This document shows positions 17,807-27,168 of a stretch of 64,000 nt of DNA, in pieces. Origin of the DNA: Rhodobacteraceae bacterium Alg231-04. GTDB lineage: Bacteria; Pseudomonadota; Alphaproteobacteria; Rhodobacterales; Rhodobacteraceae. The DNA lies in NCBI GenBank assembly GCA_900143635.1, contig FREY01000001.1, positions 341,324-405,323 on the forward strand. Direction: 5' to 3'. A program made the position numbers and the translations under genes. Numbering within the stretch: position 1 is the stretch's first letter; each line of letters starts with the position of its first letter. A model generated the notes under the pieces. The model was not told the origin of the DNA and searched no databases. It was given only the letters and a program-made list of their open reading frames with translations.

Positions 17807-17920
17807 ACCCAATCTGGCCGTGTCAGGCGAGAGCACGCGGGCTGCGTTGCCTTCATTCAGCTTTTAAGACCAATGGCCCCCTGAACTCAATGCGTGATAC
17901 ACAGAAAGCGAAATAACAGG

Positions 17921-19057
17921 TCACAATGCCAAGGCGAGCAGAAGCCACTCTTTCAGACTTCCAAGCAACACCGCCAGTTTGCCCCAGTAAGGTAGTGCGA
18001 GAACTGCGGCAGGAACGGCAACAGCAGCTGCAGCGCCAAGAGTCTTCCCGAACGACTTACAGAACTCATCGACTGTCGTGTCAATTTTGCCTGCGACCCA
18101 ACCAACCGCCTTCCTGAGAAACGATGCCTTTTGGGCCACAGCCTCGACATTTGGCTCATCCGAGGCCAGCTCCGTTTCAATTTCATCAAGGCTCTCAGCT
18201 GCTTCCTTGAGTTCTTCTCCTTGCAGTTCAAACTCTTGAGGTGGGTGATTGTGGCCGATGCCTCCATGTGAAGCAGGCTTGGGCAGGTTGTCTTTCAGAG
18301 CGGCAATTTGTTCCAAGACCGCTTCGCGTGCAGCCTTCTCTTCCTCGCCACCGAGTCCTGCTCCTCGGCCCTCGCTGGCAATCTCTTGGATTTCCTCAAA
18401 CGAAAGGTCTTCCTGCGCATAGTCTTCTGCGACTGCGTCTTCATAGAAGTCGATGCTGGCTGGATGTCGAGGTGAAGGTGCCCAATCAAACAGGCCATTG
18501 CCCTGAATGTCCGCCACAGCCTCAAGAATGGCATCTTCGGGCACCACGTCTTCAAAATTTTCCCGGAGTTCCTCCTCTGCCGAATACGGCCCACCCTTGA
18601 TGTAGAGATAGCCCCCCTCACGGCTATTGTATGGTGTCTCGTTGGCGGGGTCCTCGTAGAAATAGTGGAACCAGTCCACCAAATATTTGGCTACCGTGGC
18701 CCTGGTGAGTGCCTTCGTCCAGTCGGGGTTGTTCTTAAACCTATCTCGAAGGTTTGCCGGGTCATCATCGTCAACCTCGGGTTCGTGTTCGAGTCCATAA
18801 TCAAAGTCTTCGACAACCCGGTGCACGCCGACGCCGGTTATCTTAAAATTCTCAACTCCAACGGGATACTCCGAAACCGTCCAGCGCAAATCGCCAAGTT
18901 CCTCATGCTCGACCAAGGCTTCATATATTGTTTCAGGCCCCATGCCACGATCGTCACCTCCCACCGGCTCCCAATCCAATTCATCATCGTAAATTTCGAA
19001 TTGTTCACCAGAATCGCGATGCTCAACTATTGCGGTGCCTCGAGCGTAAATAATCAC
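17921..19057 (-). CDS. Hypothetical protein with acidic N-terminus and hydrophobic C-terminus
   Basis: A 378-residue protein that I cannot assign. Residues 1-230 are acidic and aromatic-rich, including a conserved-looking block REGGYLYIKGGPYSAEEEL and DWAPSP that I associate with hypothetical proteins in defence contexts. GGIGHNHPP at about 264-272 is a motif found in many small unknown proteins of proteobacteria. An acidic, probably helical linker follows. The last ~45 residues (AAAAVAVPAAVLALPYWGKL, then LLGSLKEWLLLALAL) could span the membrane twice. A sensor domain joined to a membrane-acting tail is one possibility. It is divergent from the helicase gene and lies within the defence island. 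Function unknown. Confidence 0.6.
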   Translation of the reverse strand: MIIYARGTAIVEHRDSGEQFEIYDDELDWEPVGGDDRGMGPETIYEALVEHEELGDLRWTVSEYPVGVENFKITGVGVHRVVEDFDYGLEHEPEVDDDDPANLRDRFKNNPDWTKALTRATVAKYLVDWFHYFYEDPANETPYNSREGGYLYIKGGPYSAEEELRENFEDVVPEDAILEAVADIQGNGLFDWAPSPRHPASIDFYEDAVAEDYAQEDLSFEEIQEIASEGRGAGLGGEEEKAAREAVLEQIAALKDNLPKPASHGGIGHNHPPQEFELQGEELKEAAESLDEIETELASDEPNVEAVAQKASFLRKAVGWVAGKIDTTVDEFCKSFGKTLGAAAAVAVPAAVLALPYWGKLAVLLGSLKEWLLLALAL

Positions 19058-19450
19058 AACTAAGCCTTTGACTTTTGGAACGCTGTCGCATTTCTGATAC
19101 TACATCTACCATGGCTGACTCCACCTGAAATTGTCTCGATCCGTCAACAATCGCGCTCATACGAAAATTAGTCTGGAAGCCCTATGATCAAACCGTGTGC
19201 CGATGTGGTTCTGCGGTCCTTTCTCGGCTCAGAAGCGCGCATCGCAGATGGGGAGAATGTATGAAATATGGTGGTGCGCGATAAGAGCTAAAAGTAGGCA
19301 AAGTATTTGCGTGCTCGGTTCCCAACGCAATCCGAACCTTCAGAAGGGTCGTAGTAAATGACCGTTCATTCGCGCCAGAAATGCGTCCCTCAAGGTTCCC
19401 CGCTGTCCAATATCTGCTACACCTTGGGAAAAACTGGCAATTCGGTGCAC
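19058..19450. other. Intergenic region between the hypothetical gene and the helicase
   Basis: About 390 bases between divergent genes. It must hold both promoters, but no convincing -35/-10 pair or inverted repeat stands out. An in-frame ATG at 19358 with AGAAGG upstream is an alternative helicase start. Confidence 0.4.
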
Positions 19451-22357
19451 ATGAACCTCGTCTCAAAATCCTTCCTGGGGTTCCTGCTTGACCCTCTGGG
19501 CCGACACCCAAGATCCCTAACATTGCAAGAAAAGGGTATTGTGGCACGCGGGGCTGGTTCGCCCTGGATAGAGCTTGAAGATATATCGACACGCCCGTCA
19601 GTGAGAGAGGGCCTTTTCTCGTCGTCGCTCTCGCTCGATCTCGGGGGCGGTCGAAATCTGACCTTGCCAGCGGTGGATACGAATGCGGCCAAGAAATTCG
19701 CGGATGCGGCTGCCAACGCCTGGGCTGATTTCAATCGGGAGGAACTGGAAAAGGAGGACGTCGCTGTCCGTCGCATGCTTCAAGCGCTCGACGCACTTAA
19801 AGTGCCGGATGCTTACCCAGCGGCGTGCCACGTAGCGCCGTTGGCTCGCGATGCTGCCGACCTAAACAGCCGCGTGCTGTCTAAGCTGAATGCGGAGGCC
19901 GTTGGCAAAAATGTGATGTCCCGAATTGCCCCGATCACGGCGTTCGCATCCGATCCGAATGCCGTCCGGAACGCGTCAATCGAGGCGTTCGTGGAAGCTC
20001 AACTGCTTCGTTGGAAGAATTTCTTCGACACGGTCGAGTCCATGCCGCTGACGCCGGAACAGCGTCTCTCCGTCGTTGTCGACGAAGACGCGACTCTCGT
20101 TCTGGCTGGCGCCGGATCGGGCAAGACCAGCGTGATCACCGCTAAGGCCGCTTACCTCGTGAAGGCGGAGATAAGGAAGCCAAGCGAGCTCCTGCTGCTT
20201 GCCTTCGCGAAAGACGCGGCGGCCGAGATGTCAGAGCGGATCGAAGCCAGGTGCGGGGTCCCCGTCGCAGCAAGAACCTTCCATGCGTTGGCCTATGAGA
20301 TCATCGGTGATGTGGAAGGTGAGAAACCACCGTTGGCGCCGACGGCGACAGACGACAAGGCGTTCCTGTCGCTCATGAAAGAGATCCTCCGGCACGTCGT
20401 AGCGAACGCCGGCGATATCGCGCAGACAGTGATCGGCTGGTTCGCCGGTTTCTTCGACGACTTCCCAACAGAGTGGGATTTCAAGACGAAGCACGAATGG
20501 TATGCACAAATCGAAAGCCGCAACTTGCGGACGCTGCAAGGCGAGATGGTAAACAGCTTTGAAGAGCTGCTGATCGCCAACTGGCTGTTCCGGAACGGCA
20601 TCGCCTACGAATACGAGCCGAGCTACGAGCACAAACTCCAGAAGACTGGGCGCCGCACCTACTTGCCCGATTTCCGGCTGACAGAGAGCGGCGCCTACAT
20701 CGAGCATTTCGGTGTGCGTAAGAAACGCGGCAGGGACGGCATAGAGGAACTGACTACGGCGCCTTACGTAGATCGCGATGAATACCTCGAAAGCATGGAC
20801 TGGAAACGGCAGGTCCATGCCGAGCACGAGACGGTTCTGGTGGAAACCTACAGCTGGGAGCGTGAAGAAGGCCGGCTGCTCGAAGCACTTGCCGAAAAGC
20901 TCGAACCACATGTCACGCTGCGGCCGATCCCGGATATCGAGATTTACGATCGTGTGGCCGAGGTCGGGGTGGTGGACAGCTTCACTTCGCTGATGGGCAC
21001 CTTCCTGCGTCACTTCAAGAACGGCGGCTATCGGGTCGAGGATTGTTCCGACAAGGCGCAAACGCTGAAGTTGGGCAAGCGGGCGGAGGCTTTCCTCAAG
21101 ATTTTCGGCGCGGTATTTCGCGAGTATCAGTCCCGCCTTGGCGACCGCATCGACTTCGAGGACATGGTGAACCGCGCCACTGCGCTCGTCGAGAGCGGGC
21201 GCTATCAGAGCCCGTTCCGCCACATCCTCGTCGACGAGTTCCAGGACATCTCGACCGGCCGTGCGAGGCTGATTCAGGCACTTAAACGCCAGCACTCCGA
21301 TGCCAGGGTGTTTGCCGTCGGCGACGACTGGCAGTCGATCTACCGCTTTGCCGGGTCGGACATCCACATCATGCGTAACTTTGGCGCTGAATTCGGTGGC
21401 ACCTATTCAGGGGCCACTGGTGTCCATCGCACCGTCGATCTCGGTCGAACTTTCCGGTCGGTGGACAAGATCGCTCTGGCCGCCCGTCGTTTCGTTCTTC
21501 GTAACCCCGCTCAGATCACCAAAACGGTGATACCGGCAGGCAAAACTGATGAACCTTCGATCAGGATCGCTTGGACGCGCCGCGATACCGGGGAGAAGAC
21601 CTTGAACGACGCAGTGGCCGCTCTTGCCGCCACTGAAGGTAAAGGAGGCGGGAAGCCGTCGATCCTTATCCTCGGGCGATATCGTTTCCTAAGGCCCGAT
21701 ATCGGGCGCCTCCAGCGTCAAAACCCCGGGGCGACGATCAACTTCAAGACCATCCATGCATCCAAAGGCCTGGAGGCCGATCACGTCATTATCCTTGGCG
21801 CTGACAATGCCAGAATGGGATTCCCGTCGATGATCGTCGACGACCCTTTGCTCAGTCTGGTATCGCCCGAGGCCGAACCATATCAAAATGCCGAAGAGCG
21901 GCGCGTCATGTATGTCGCCGTGACCCGAGCCCGTCGGACCGTAACGATCCTCGCTTCCGAGGCGCGCCCCTCCGTCTTCGTCGAGGAACTGATGAAAGAG
22001 CCTGAGTTCGGCGTGGTTGCGCCTTTGGATGCTCAGAAGCACACCCACACCTGCCCAGGTTGCGGTGGGCGCCTGCTACACATGCATGGGAAAGATGGTC
22101 GCGATTGGTATCGCTGCGAGCACGTGAAGCTTTGTGGCAGCAGCATGCCGGCTTGTCCGGCCTGCTGTGTCGGCCTTCCGATCCATTCCCAGACTAAGGG
22201 AGAACTTGTTTGCACTGATTGCGGGGAGGCCCAGCAGGCTTGCACCAGTTGCGAAGCAGGATGGCTTGTCGAACGACACGGCCGCTATGGAGCATTTCTT
22301 GGCTGTGTCCGCTTCCCTGACTGTGCTGGCAAAGCCAAACTAAAGAAAAGCGCATGA
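19451..22357 (+). CDS. HelD-like (helicase IV) UvrD/Rep superfamily DNA helicase with nuclease-like insertion and zinc fingers
   Basis: A ~968-residue SF1 helicase. The order is an N-terminal HelD-type domain, Walker A LVLAGAGSGKTS near 217-228, LVDEFQDIS near 592, DDWQSIYRFAG, and TIHASKGLEADHVII near 767. Between the first motifs an insert (about 366-425) reads SFEELLIANWLFRNGIAYEY, YLPDFRL and YIEHFG, resembling a PD-(D/E)xK nuclease core. The C-terminal ~110 residues have repeated CxxC pairs (CPGCGG, CPAC, CTDCG, CTSC), like topoisomerase-type zinc fingers. The start at 19451 aligns with the N-terminus of E. coli HelD; the ATG at 19358 would add 31 residues. DNA unwinding or degradation, possibly in defence, is inferred. 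Confidence 0.85.
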   Translation: MNLVSKSFLGFLLDPLGRHPRSLTLQEKGIVARGAGSPWIELEDISTRPSVREGLFSSSLSLDLGGGRNLTLPAVDTNAAKKFADAAANAWADFNREELEKEDVAVRRMLQALDALKVPDAYPAACHVAPLARDAADLNSRVLSKLNAEAVGKNVMSRIAPITAFASDPNAVRNASIEAFVEAQLLRWKNFFDTVESMPLTPEQRLSVVVDEDATLVLAGAGSGKTSVITAKAAYLVKAEIRKPSELLLLAFAKDAAAEMSERIEARCGVPVAARTFHALAYEIIGDVEGEKPPLAPTATDDKAFLSLMKEILRHVVANAGDIAQTVIGWFAGFFDDFPTEWDFKTKHEWYAQIESRNLRTLQGEMVNSFEELLIANWLFRNGIAYEYEPSYEHKLQKTGRRTYLPDFRLTESGAYIEHFGVRKKRGRDGIEELTTAPYVDRDEYLESMDWKRQVHAEHETVLVETYSWEREEGRLLEALAEKLEPHVTLRPIPDIEIYDRVAEVGVVDSFTSLMGTFLRHFKNGGYRVEDCSDKAQTLKLGKRAEAFLKIFGAVFREYQSRLGDRIDFEDMVNRATALVESGRYQSPFRHILVDEFQDISTGRARLIQALKRQHSDARVFAVGDDWQSIYRFAGSDIHIMRNFGAEFGGTYSGATGVHRTVDLGRTFRSVDKIALAARRFVLRNPAQITKTVIPAGKTDEPSIRIAWTRRDTGEKTLNDAVAALAATEGKGGGKPSILILGRYRFLRPDIGRLQRQNPGATINFKTIHASKGLEADHVIILGADNARMGFPSMIVDDPLLSLVSPEAEPYQNAEERRVMYVAVTRARRTVTILASEARPSVFVEELMKEPEFGVVAPLDAQKHTHTCPGCGGRLLHMHGKDGRDWYRCEHVKLCGSSMPACPACCVGLPIHSQTKGELVCTDCGEAQQACTSCEAGWLVERHGRYGAFLGCVRFPDCAGKAKLKKSA

Positions 22358-22773
22358 CTGTCTGAAATAGCGCGATCCAGCCGCCATTGGCACAACCTTC
22401 GACGAAGGTCCGCAGGCAGCGCATTCGAGACGTGCGTGGTCGCCGCAGAGAAGGGTCTCCGTGTCGCCTAAGTGTAGAAGGGAAAGGGGTAGTCAGGCCT
22501 CAAGAGGGCGTTTTGCAACAACGTCGGCTGGCAAGCAACTGCCCTATCCGACCACATAGTTGGCTATAAAAACGATAATCGGAACTTTCCAAGCGGTGAG
22601 GCAATAGCGCTATCCTATTTGCATATCTTGCGGTGGTCGCTTTCAAAGGTCATACAGGACAAGGAGAGCCGGAAAATTTGATTATGCTCTCTTCGCGAAA
22701 CAATTATCGGTTGCGCAGAGGGAGCTTCTGGCTATCCTCTGATCCAAGAATTTAGTCAACATAGAGCAATGAA
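22358..22773. other. Intergenic region upstream of the ABC-3C operon
   Basis: About 416 bases between the helicase and the ABC-3C operon. GC content falls sharply from left to right, which may mark a junction between separately acquired modules. The operon promoter should lie here; CTATCCTATTTGCATATC around 22610-22628 is AT-rich but has no clear consensus. No gene is supported. Confidence 0.4.
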
Positions 22774-24033
22774 TTGAAACAAGTTTTTCCGGAATGCTCA
22801 GCTGAGACCGAACAAGCAGCAATTTTGGACGTTGTATATATCCACGGTCTTGGTGGTGACATTGAGAACACTTGGCAAAGAGACCCCAAGACCTTCTGGC
22901 CGAAGTGGATTGCCTCCGACGTTCCTGAGTGCCGAGTATACGTAGCCGGATACGACTCTGCAAAATTTGCTGGAATTCTTTCCGGTGGCGGAGCGTCGTT
23001 CCAAGACATTGCGACAATGATGGCAGACGAATTGATCAGCAGGGAGCATCCGGCACCAAATTTGCTACTCGTATGCCACAGCTTGGGCGGGTTGGTCGCC
23101 AAACAGTTGCTCCGGAAATGCGAGGATTCTCTGGACACAGATTTCAATGAACTCGGCAGCTCTATTCGTGGTTTTGTATTTTTGGGCACTCCGCATCAGG
23201 GATCACAACTTTCTTCATCCATAGATGCGATCCTCAAGAACTTCACAAGCACACAGGCAAAACAGCTTCGATACTCTGACGATGCCCTGATAGACCTTAA
23301 CAGCCACTTCAAGGGCGCCATGTCCCGAAGCGATGTCGTTGTGAAATCCTACTACGAAACGAAGAAAACTTGGGGCGTGATGGTGGTCGATAAAGTCACG
23401 GGTAACCCTGGCGTGCTTGCGAGCGAACCCGTTGCCGTAGAAGCTGACCATGCAAAAATTTGCAAGCCCAAGGACCGGGAAGCGAAAGTCTACAAATCGG
23501 TCTGTGCAACCATCAGAAAGATCCTTCGGAAAGTCGGCCCTCCTATAAGCGATGGAGGACAATCTAACTCCTGCATCCCCACCTTATCCAGTCAAAATGG
23601 TGAAACTGAGAATGCAGAACAGCCATCGGTAATCATGAGCGATTATGAGTATTTTACCACGGTGGCCACGGATGACAGAAGAGACTTAGAAACCAAACTC
23701 AAAGATGCCAATCGAGACTATTTATCGCGCGATGCACGAGGAAAAAAGGAAAGGTTTGCGATGGAATTGAGAAGTCGAATTGCTCAACCAGCGGCAATAA
23801 CCAGATATACGAAGCTGATGTCTGACGTGGATTCTCGATACAAGCGGCATGTTTCAAGGGTCATCGCGGAGTCTGGTAATGCAGAAGACATAGATGAGGA
23901 AATCCAGAAAAAAGTAATCAATCCATGCGTTGAGCTTCATTCTAGCAAGGATCACGAAATCACCGCTAAGCATGTAGACGAAGTTCTCTATTACCTTGCT
24001 GGCAATTGTCATTTGGCTTGGGACGATGACTGA
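22774..24033 (+). CDS. ABC-3C system effector: alpha/beta hydrolase fused to ABC-3C C-terminal domain
   Basis: A 419-residue protein with two parts. Residues 15-235 form an alpha/beta hydrolase of the lipase/DUF676-like type, with HGLGG at 24-28, nucleophile elbow CHSLGG at 101-106 (Ser103) and a likely catalytic His226 in ADHAKICKP. After a polar linker, residues ~295-419 form the domain found at the C-terminus of ABC-three-component effectors, ending VLYYLAGNCHLAWD. In such systems the effector is held by the ABC ATPase and middle component and released on infection; lipid or protein ester cleavage is inferred. The TTG start has a weak ribosome-binding site and could be wrong by a few codons. 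It overlaps the next gene by 8 bases. Confidence 0.8.
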   Translation: MKQVFPECSAETEQAAILDVVYIHGLGGDIENTWQRDPKTFWPKWIASDVPECRVYVAGYDSAKFAGILSGGGASFQDIATMMADELISREHPAPNLLLVCHSLGGLVAKQLLRKCEDSLDTDFNELGSSIRGFVFLGTPHQGSQLSSSIDAILKNFTSTQAKQLRYSDDALIDLNSHFKGAMSRSDVVVKSYYETKKTWGVMVVDKVTGNPGVLASEPVAVEADHAKICKPKDREAKVYKSVCATIRKILRKVGPPISDGGQSNSCIPTLSSQNGETENAEQPSVIMSDYEYFTTVATDDRRDLETKLKDANRDYLSRDARGKKERFAMELRSRIAQPAAITRYTKLMSDVDSRYKRHVSRVIAESGNAEDIDEEIQKKVINPCVELHSSKDHEITAKHVDEVLYYLAGNCHLAWDDD

Positions 24034-24541
24034 ATTTAGAATTTGGCACTCCTCGCGTGACCCATATCACTGTGCATTTCGAATGATTTCTCTTCTGCTC
24101 GCGAGTCGGCAAAGCCTGCCAATTGGGAAGCTGCGTATTCTCGATATGTATTTTCTATACCCACCGCTTCTCCACAGGCTATCGTTACCAACTGAAGAAA
24201 AAGCCAAGTTTCGCGAGCTAAAGATCACCAGACCCGAGAAAAACTTTGTGCGCCTTCCAGGCACTGCTTCCGTTTGGCAAGACCTCCAGGTTTTCCAGTC
24301 AACCGCCGTAAAGCAACTGGCGGGAAGAGGGCTGCTCAAACGTGACGCTTTGGAAAGTCAAAACGCGTTACTCGATGTTGACTTGGTGCCTCCCACTCTC
24401 GTTCGCAGGGCCGGTGAGCAAGGCCATGAAGAGAAAAAACTATTGAATTTCTTGACCCAAGACGTCGCCAAAATCCCTTTCAGTGGTAAGTCCGGGTTAA
24501 CCAAACGTGCCGGAATTCCGGCAAGGGGGCCAGTTCAATGA
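24026..24541 (+). CDS. ABC-3C system middle component
   Basis: A 171-residue protein between the effector and the ATPase, overlapping the first by 8 bases and the second by 4 (ATGA). Features are an N-terminal TEFRIWHSSRDPYHCAFRM, a middle helical part with LRILDMYFLYPPLLH, and a segment LQVFQSTAVKQLAGRGLL that could be a winged-helix-like fold. Small middle components in this position link the coiled-coil ATPase to the effector in ABC-3C systems. The ATG at 24026 was chosen over 23996 because it gives the usual short N-terminus and coupling. The subtype number cannot be set without a search. Confidence 0.75.
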   Translation: MTEFRIWHSSRDPYHCAFRMISLLLASRQSLPIGKLRILDMYFLYPPLLHRLSLPTEEKAKFRELKITRPEKNFVRLPGTASVWQDLQVFQSTAVKQLAGRGLLKRDALESQNALLDVDLVPPTLVRRAGEQGHEEKKLLNFLTQDVAKIPFSGKSGLTKRAGIPARGPVQ

Positions 24542-26433
24542 ACGCAAGACTTCGCATTGATCGTTTGCTCGTAACACGAGGGAGCTCGGTTCTGTTTGAT
24601 GAGAAGTTCCATGAAGGTGTGAACATCATCCATGGCTCAAATGGTGGTGGCAAATCGACTATTGCCGACTTTATTTTCTTTGGACTTGGAGGAGATCTTC
24701 GGGAATGGAAGCCGTCTGCATCTCGTGCAGAAAAGACAATCCTCGAGATAACCACTCCCGCAGGGAAGATGACGCTGCGCCGTGATAGATCTGAAAAAAG
24801 TGGCCGTCCCATGGATATCTTTTTTGGGAGCATGACGGACGCGCTCCAAAGTGGCGCGGACAGCTGGCAGACACAGCCATATAAACGCACGGAACAAGGG
24901 TATAGTTTTAGTCAGATATTGTTCAGAGCCATGGGCTTGCCAGAAGCCATCAGCGACGGCTCGAGCAACATCACTATGCATCAAATCTTGCGCTTACTGT
25001 ATGTTGACCAGCTAACACCAGTTCAGAGAATTTTTCGGGTCGAAAGCTTTGACACTTGGCAAACTCGCCAAGCTGTTGGCGACCTGCTATCAGGCGTCGG
25101 CGGATATGACCTCTTTGAAAAGCAGCTCAAACTACGCGAAGTATCGAAAAGGTATGACGACGCGAACGCACAATACAAAAGCTTGGTAGCGGTCGCATCG
25201 GGATACGGAGAACAAGTTCTCACTGAGCATATTGAACTTGCCATGGAGAAATCAAATAAGGAGCGGAAATCTCTTCTCGGTGTAATCGAAAGCTTGATGG
25301 CTACGACGGCGAGTGAGGCCCAATTGCCAGAGGTTGAGAGAAACAGGAAGGACGCAGCGAAATCTTACAATTCGGCACGAAAAACCGTCAGCAACCTTGA
25401 GGAGCAGATTGAGACGCTTTCATATGAGATTTCAGATGCGGACCAATTTGTTGACCATTTGAGACAATCCCTGCGCGACTTCGAAGCTGCGTCAGAAACT
25501 TTCTTAGCTCTGGGTCATTTGGATTTCGAACTCTGCCCTTCATGCTTCTCACCGGTAGCCGAAAAGCCAAAAGGCCATTGCCAGTTGTGCAATACGCCAC
25601 GATCAAAAGAGGACGATGACTCAAGAACCCTGGCAGTGAAATTGGACCTTCAGATGCAGTTGCGAGAGTCTCTCTCGCTGCAAGCCGCGCGGAAATCTGA
25701 ATTCACTGAAAAAAAATCTTCGCTTCGCGTGGCCAAGAGATCCTTGCAGAAGGCTGCAGCCACAATGGAGTTTGTTCGTTCGGCTCCCTCAAGTGGTAGA
25801 GAGGCAGAGATCGCAGAACTAAGTCGGAAGATTGGATTTATTGACAGCGAACTTGAAGGTCTACAAAAGCGCCTTGAAATAGCAGCGAAAATTAAAGCTG
25901 CGTCGACCGCCAAGGATGACCTTAACAATCAGCTCACGCGCCTAAAGAAAGAAATTGAAGCCATTGAGTTAAGTCAGGGGTTGCGCAAAACCAAGGCATA
26001 CTCGCTGATTTCCAAAGAGGCCAAGAAGCTTCTGGACTTGGATATGGCGGAACATAGCGACTTCGGAGACATTGATCATGTGAGCTTCAATTTTGCAGGT
26101 GATTGGGTCGCAATTAACGGCGAAAAAAACCGTGCAGGTAGTGCCAGCGGTATGGTTGTTCTGAAGAACAGTTTTGCGGCGGCAATGTTGAGCGCCTCCC
26201 TGATAGACAAGGGTTTCAAACTGCCCCGCTGGATGTTGTTCGACAATGTTGAAGACAAGGGGATGGTTGAGGAGAGATCTTGGAACTTCCAGCGTCAGCT
26301 CGTCAGTCTGTCGTCGAAATCCAAAACACCTCATCAAGTCATCTTTACTACCTCAAAGATCGCGCCCGAATTGGATGGTTCCAACTTTGTTGTTGGAAGA
26401 AAATACACCCGTGCGCATCGCTCATTGAACTAA
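24538..26433 (+). CDS. ABC-3C system ABC ATPase (SMC/Rad50-like)
   Basis: A 631-residue ATPase. Walker A is GSNGGGKST at residues 33-41. Two coiled-coil arms (about 190-320 and 360-490) flank a zinc-hook-like loop with CPSC at 333-336 and CQLC at 348-351, as in Rad50. The C-terminal half has SASGMVVLKNSFAAAML in place of the usual LSGG signature, and WMLFDNVEDKG near 564 as the Walker B region. Such ATPases form the sensing core of ABC-3C conflict systems and may bind DNA ends or nucleoprotein. It is the last gene of the operon, followed by a strong terminator. Its low GC is unlike the flanking chromosome. Confidence 0.85.
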   Translation: MNARLRIDRLLVTRGSSVLFDEKFHEGVNIIHGSNGGGKSTIADFIFFGLGGDLREWKPSASRAEKTILEITTPAGKMTLRRDRSEKSGRPMDIFFGSMTDALQSGADSWQTQPYKRTEQGYSFSQILFRAMGLPEAISDGSSNITMHQILRLLYVDQLTPVQRIFRVESFDTWQTRQAVGDLLSGVGGYDLFEKQLKLREVSKRYDDANAQYKSLVAVASGYGEQVLTEHIELAMEKSNKERKSLLGVIESLMATTASEAQLPEVERNRKDAAKSYNSARKTVSNLEEQIETLSYEISDADQFVDHLRQSLRDFEAASETFLALGHLDFELCPSCFSPVAEKPKGHCQLCNTPRSKEDDDSRTLAVKLDLQMQLRESLSLQAARKSEFTEKKSSLRVAKRSLQKAAATMEFVRSAPSSGREAEIAELSRKIGFIDSELEGLQKRLEIAAKIKAASTAKDDLNNQLTRLKKEIEAIELSQGLRKTKAYSLISKEAKKLLDLDMAEHSDFGDIDHVSFNFAGDWVAINGEKNRAGSASGMVVLKNSFAAAMLSASLIDKGFKLPRWMLFDNVEDKGMVEERSWNFQRQLVSLSSKSKTPHQVIFTTSKIAPELDGSNFVVGRKYTRAHRSLN

Positions 26434-26444
26434 GTTTCCAACAG

Positions 26445-26496
26445 CAGTGAGCAGGTCTCGTGGCCGGCCCACAGAGACCTGCTCACTGTTCAGTTT
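26445..26496 (+). terminator. Strong terminator after the ABC-3C operon
   Basis: A perfect 15-bp inverted repeat, CAGTGAGCAGGTCTC (26445-26459) with its complement at 26474-26488, encloses a GTGG/CCAC inner stem and is followed by TTCAGTTTT. It starts 11 bases after the ATPase stop. Confidence 0.8.
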
Positions 26497-26666
26497 TGGT
26501 CCCTCACTCTGTCGGCAAGACCGGCTCCCTTCAGTGGTCACTTTGAGACGAAACCGAAATGCTGAGATCAACCAATGATCGTGATTGTTTGATCCCAGCA
26601 ATGCGGGCCACAATTATCATGCTGCCCAGTGCAGAAATATTATGACGCGTTCAGGGTTTCGAAAAC

Positions 26667-27074
26667 TCAACTTCTGTGCTGTTCCAATGAACTCGCCCAC
26701 CGCCGAGCGCTCGACAGATCGCGCAGGGAGCGATTGGCAGAAGTGAGGCATTTGATGCAGACTACAGCGCGCCGCATCAACTCCAGATCACGGTCGAAGA
26801 TGACGTCTTCGTCGGTGTAGCACTCGAATGCACGGTCACCATAACCGGTTCTTAAAGCGTTCATCTCAGCCTTGAGAATGTCGCCGATCTGATCAACTGC
26901 GATCAGTTCAGGTCTTCCCAGAATTTCGCCATTCTGCAGTTTCGCTAAAAGTGACCGATAAGCGAGATCGAGCGATGGCTCGAACGGAAGCTCCAGCCGC
27001 TCGATAGCCTCAGCAAAATCACGGCCCGTCACGAGGCAATGATATGCCATTTCTTCGATTTTGTCGTCGGACAT
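26667..27074 (-). CDS. Hypothetical protein
   Basis: A 135-residue protein that I do not recognise. The ATG at 27074 was chosen because AGGAG lies 8 bases upstream; earlier starts lack one. It is mostly helical and acidic in the middle (GRDFAEAIERLELPFEPSLD and ECYTDEDVIFDRDLELMRRA), with a basic Arg-rich end. No signal peptide, membrane segment or known motif is seen. It follows the 27169-27546 gene on the same strand with a 94-base gap, so the two may form an operon. Its position in the island suggests accessory function. Confidence 0.6.
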   Translation of the reverse strand: MSDDKIEEMAYHCLVTGRDFAEAIERLELPFEPSLDLAYRSLLAKLQNGEILGRPELIAVDQIGDILKAEMNALRTGYGDRAFECYTDEDVIFDRDLELMRRAVVCIKCLTSANRSLRDLSSARRWASSLEQHRS

Positions 27075-27168
27075 AGGTAGTCTCCTTTTACTGCCCATTT
27101 TGGTGAACCCAGCAGAAGGCTGAATTCTCAAGCGGTCGGCGTATGCCGTGCCGACCGGAAACACTGCC

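Noticed and set aside
19378-19420. VPQGSPLSNI in the first codons of the longer helicase frame resembles an RT motif
   Set aside because: Only about ten residues match and no other RT motif is nearby; probably chance or a very small remnant.
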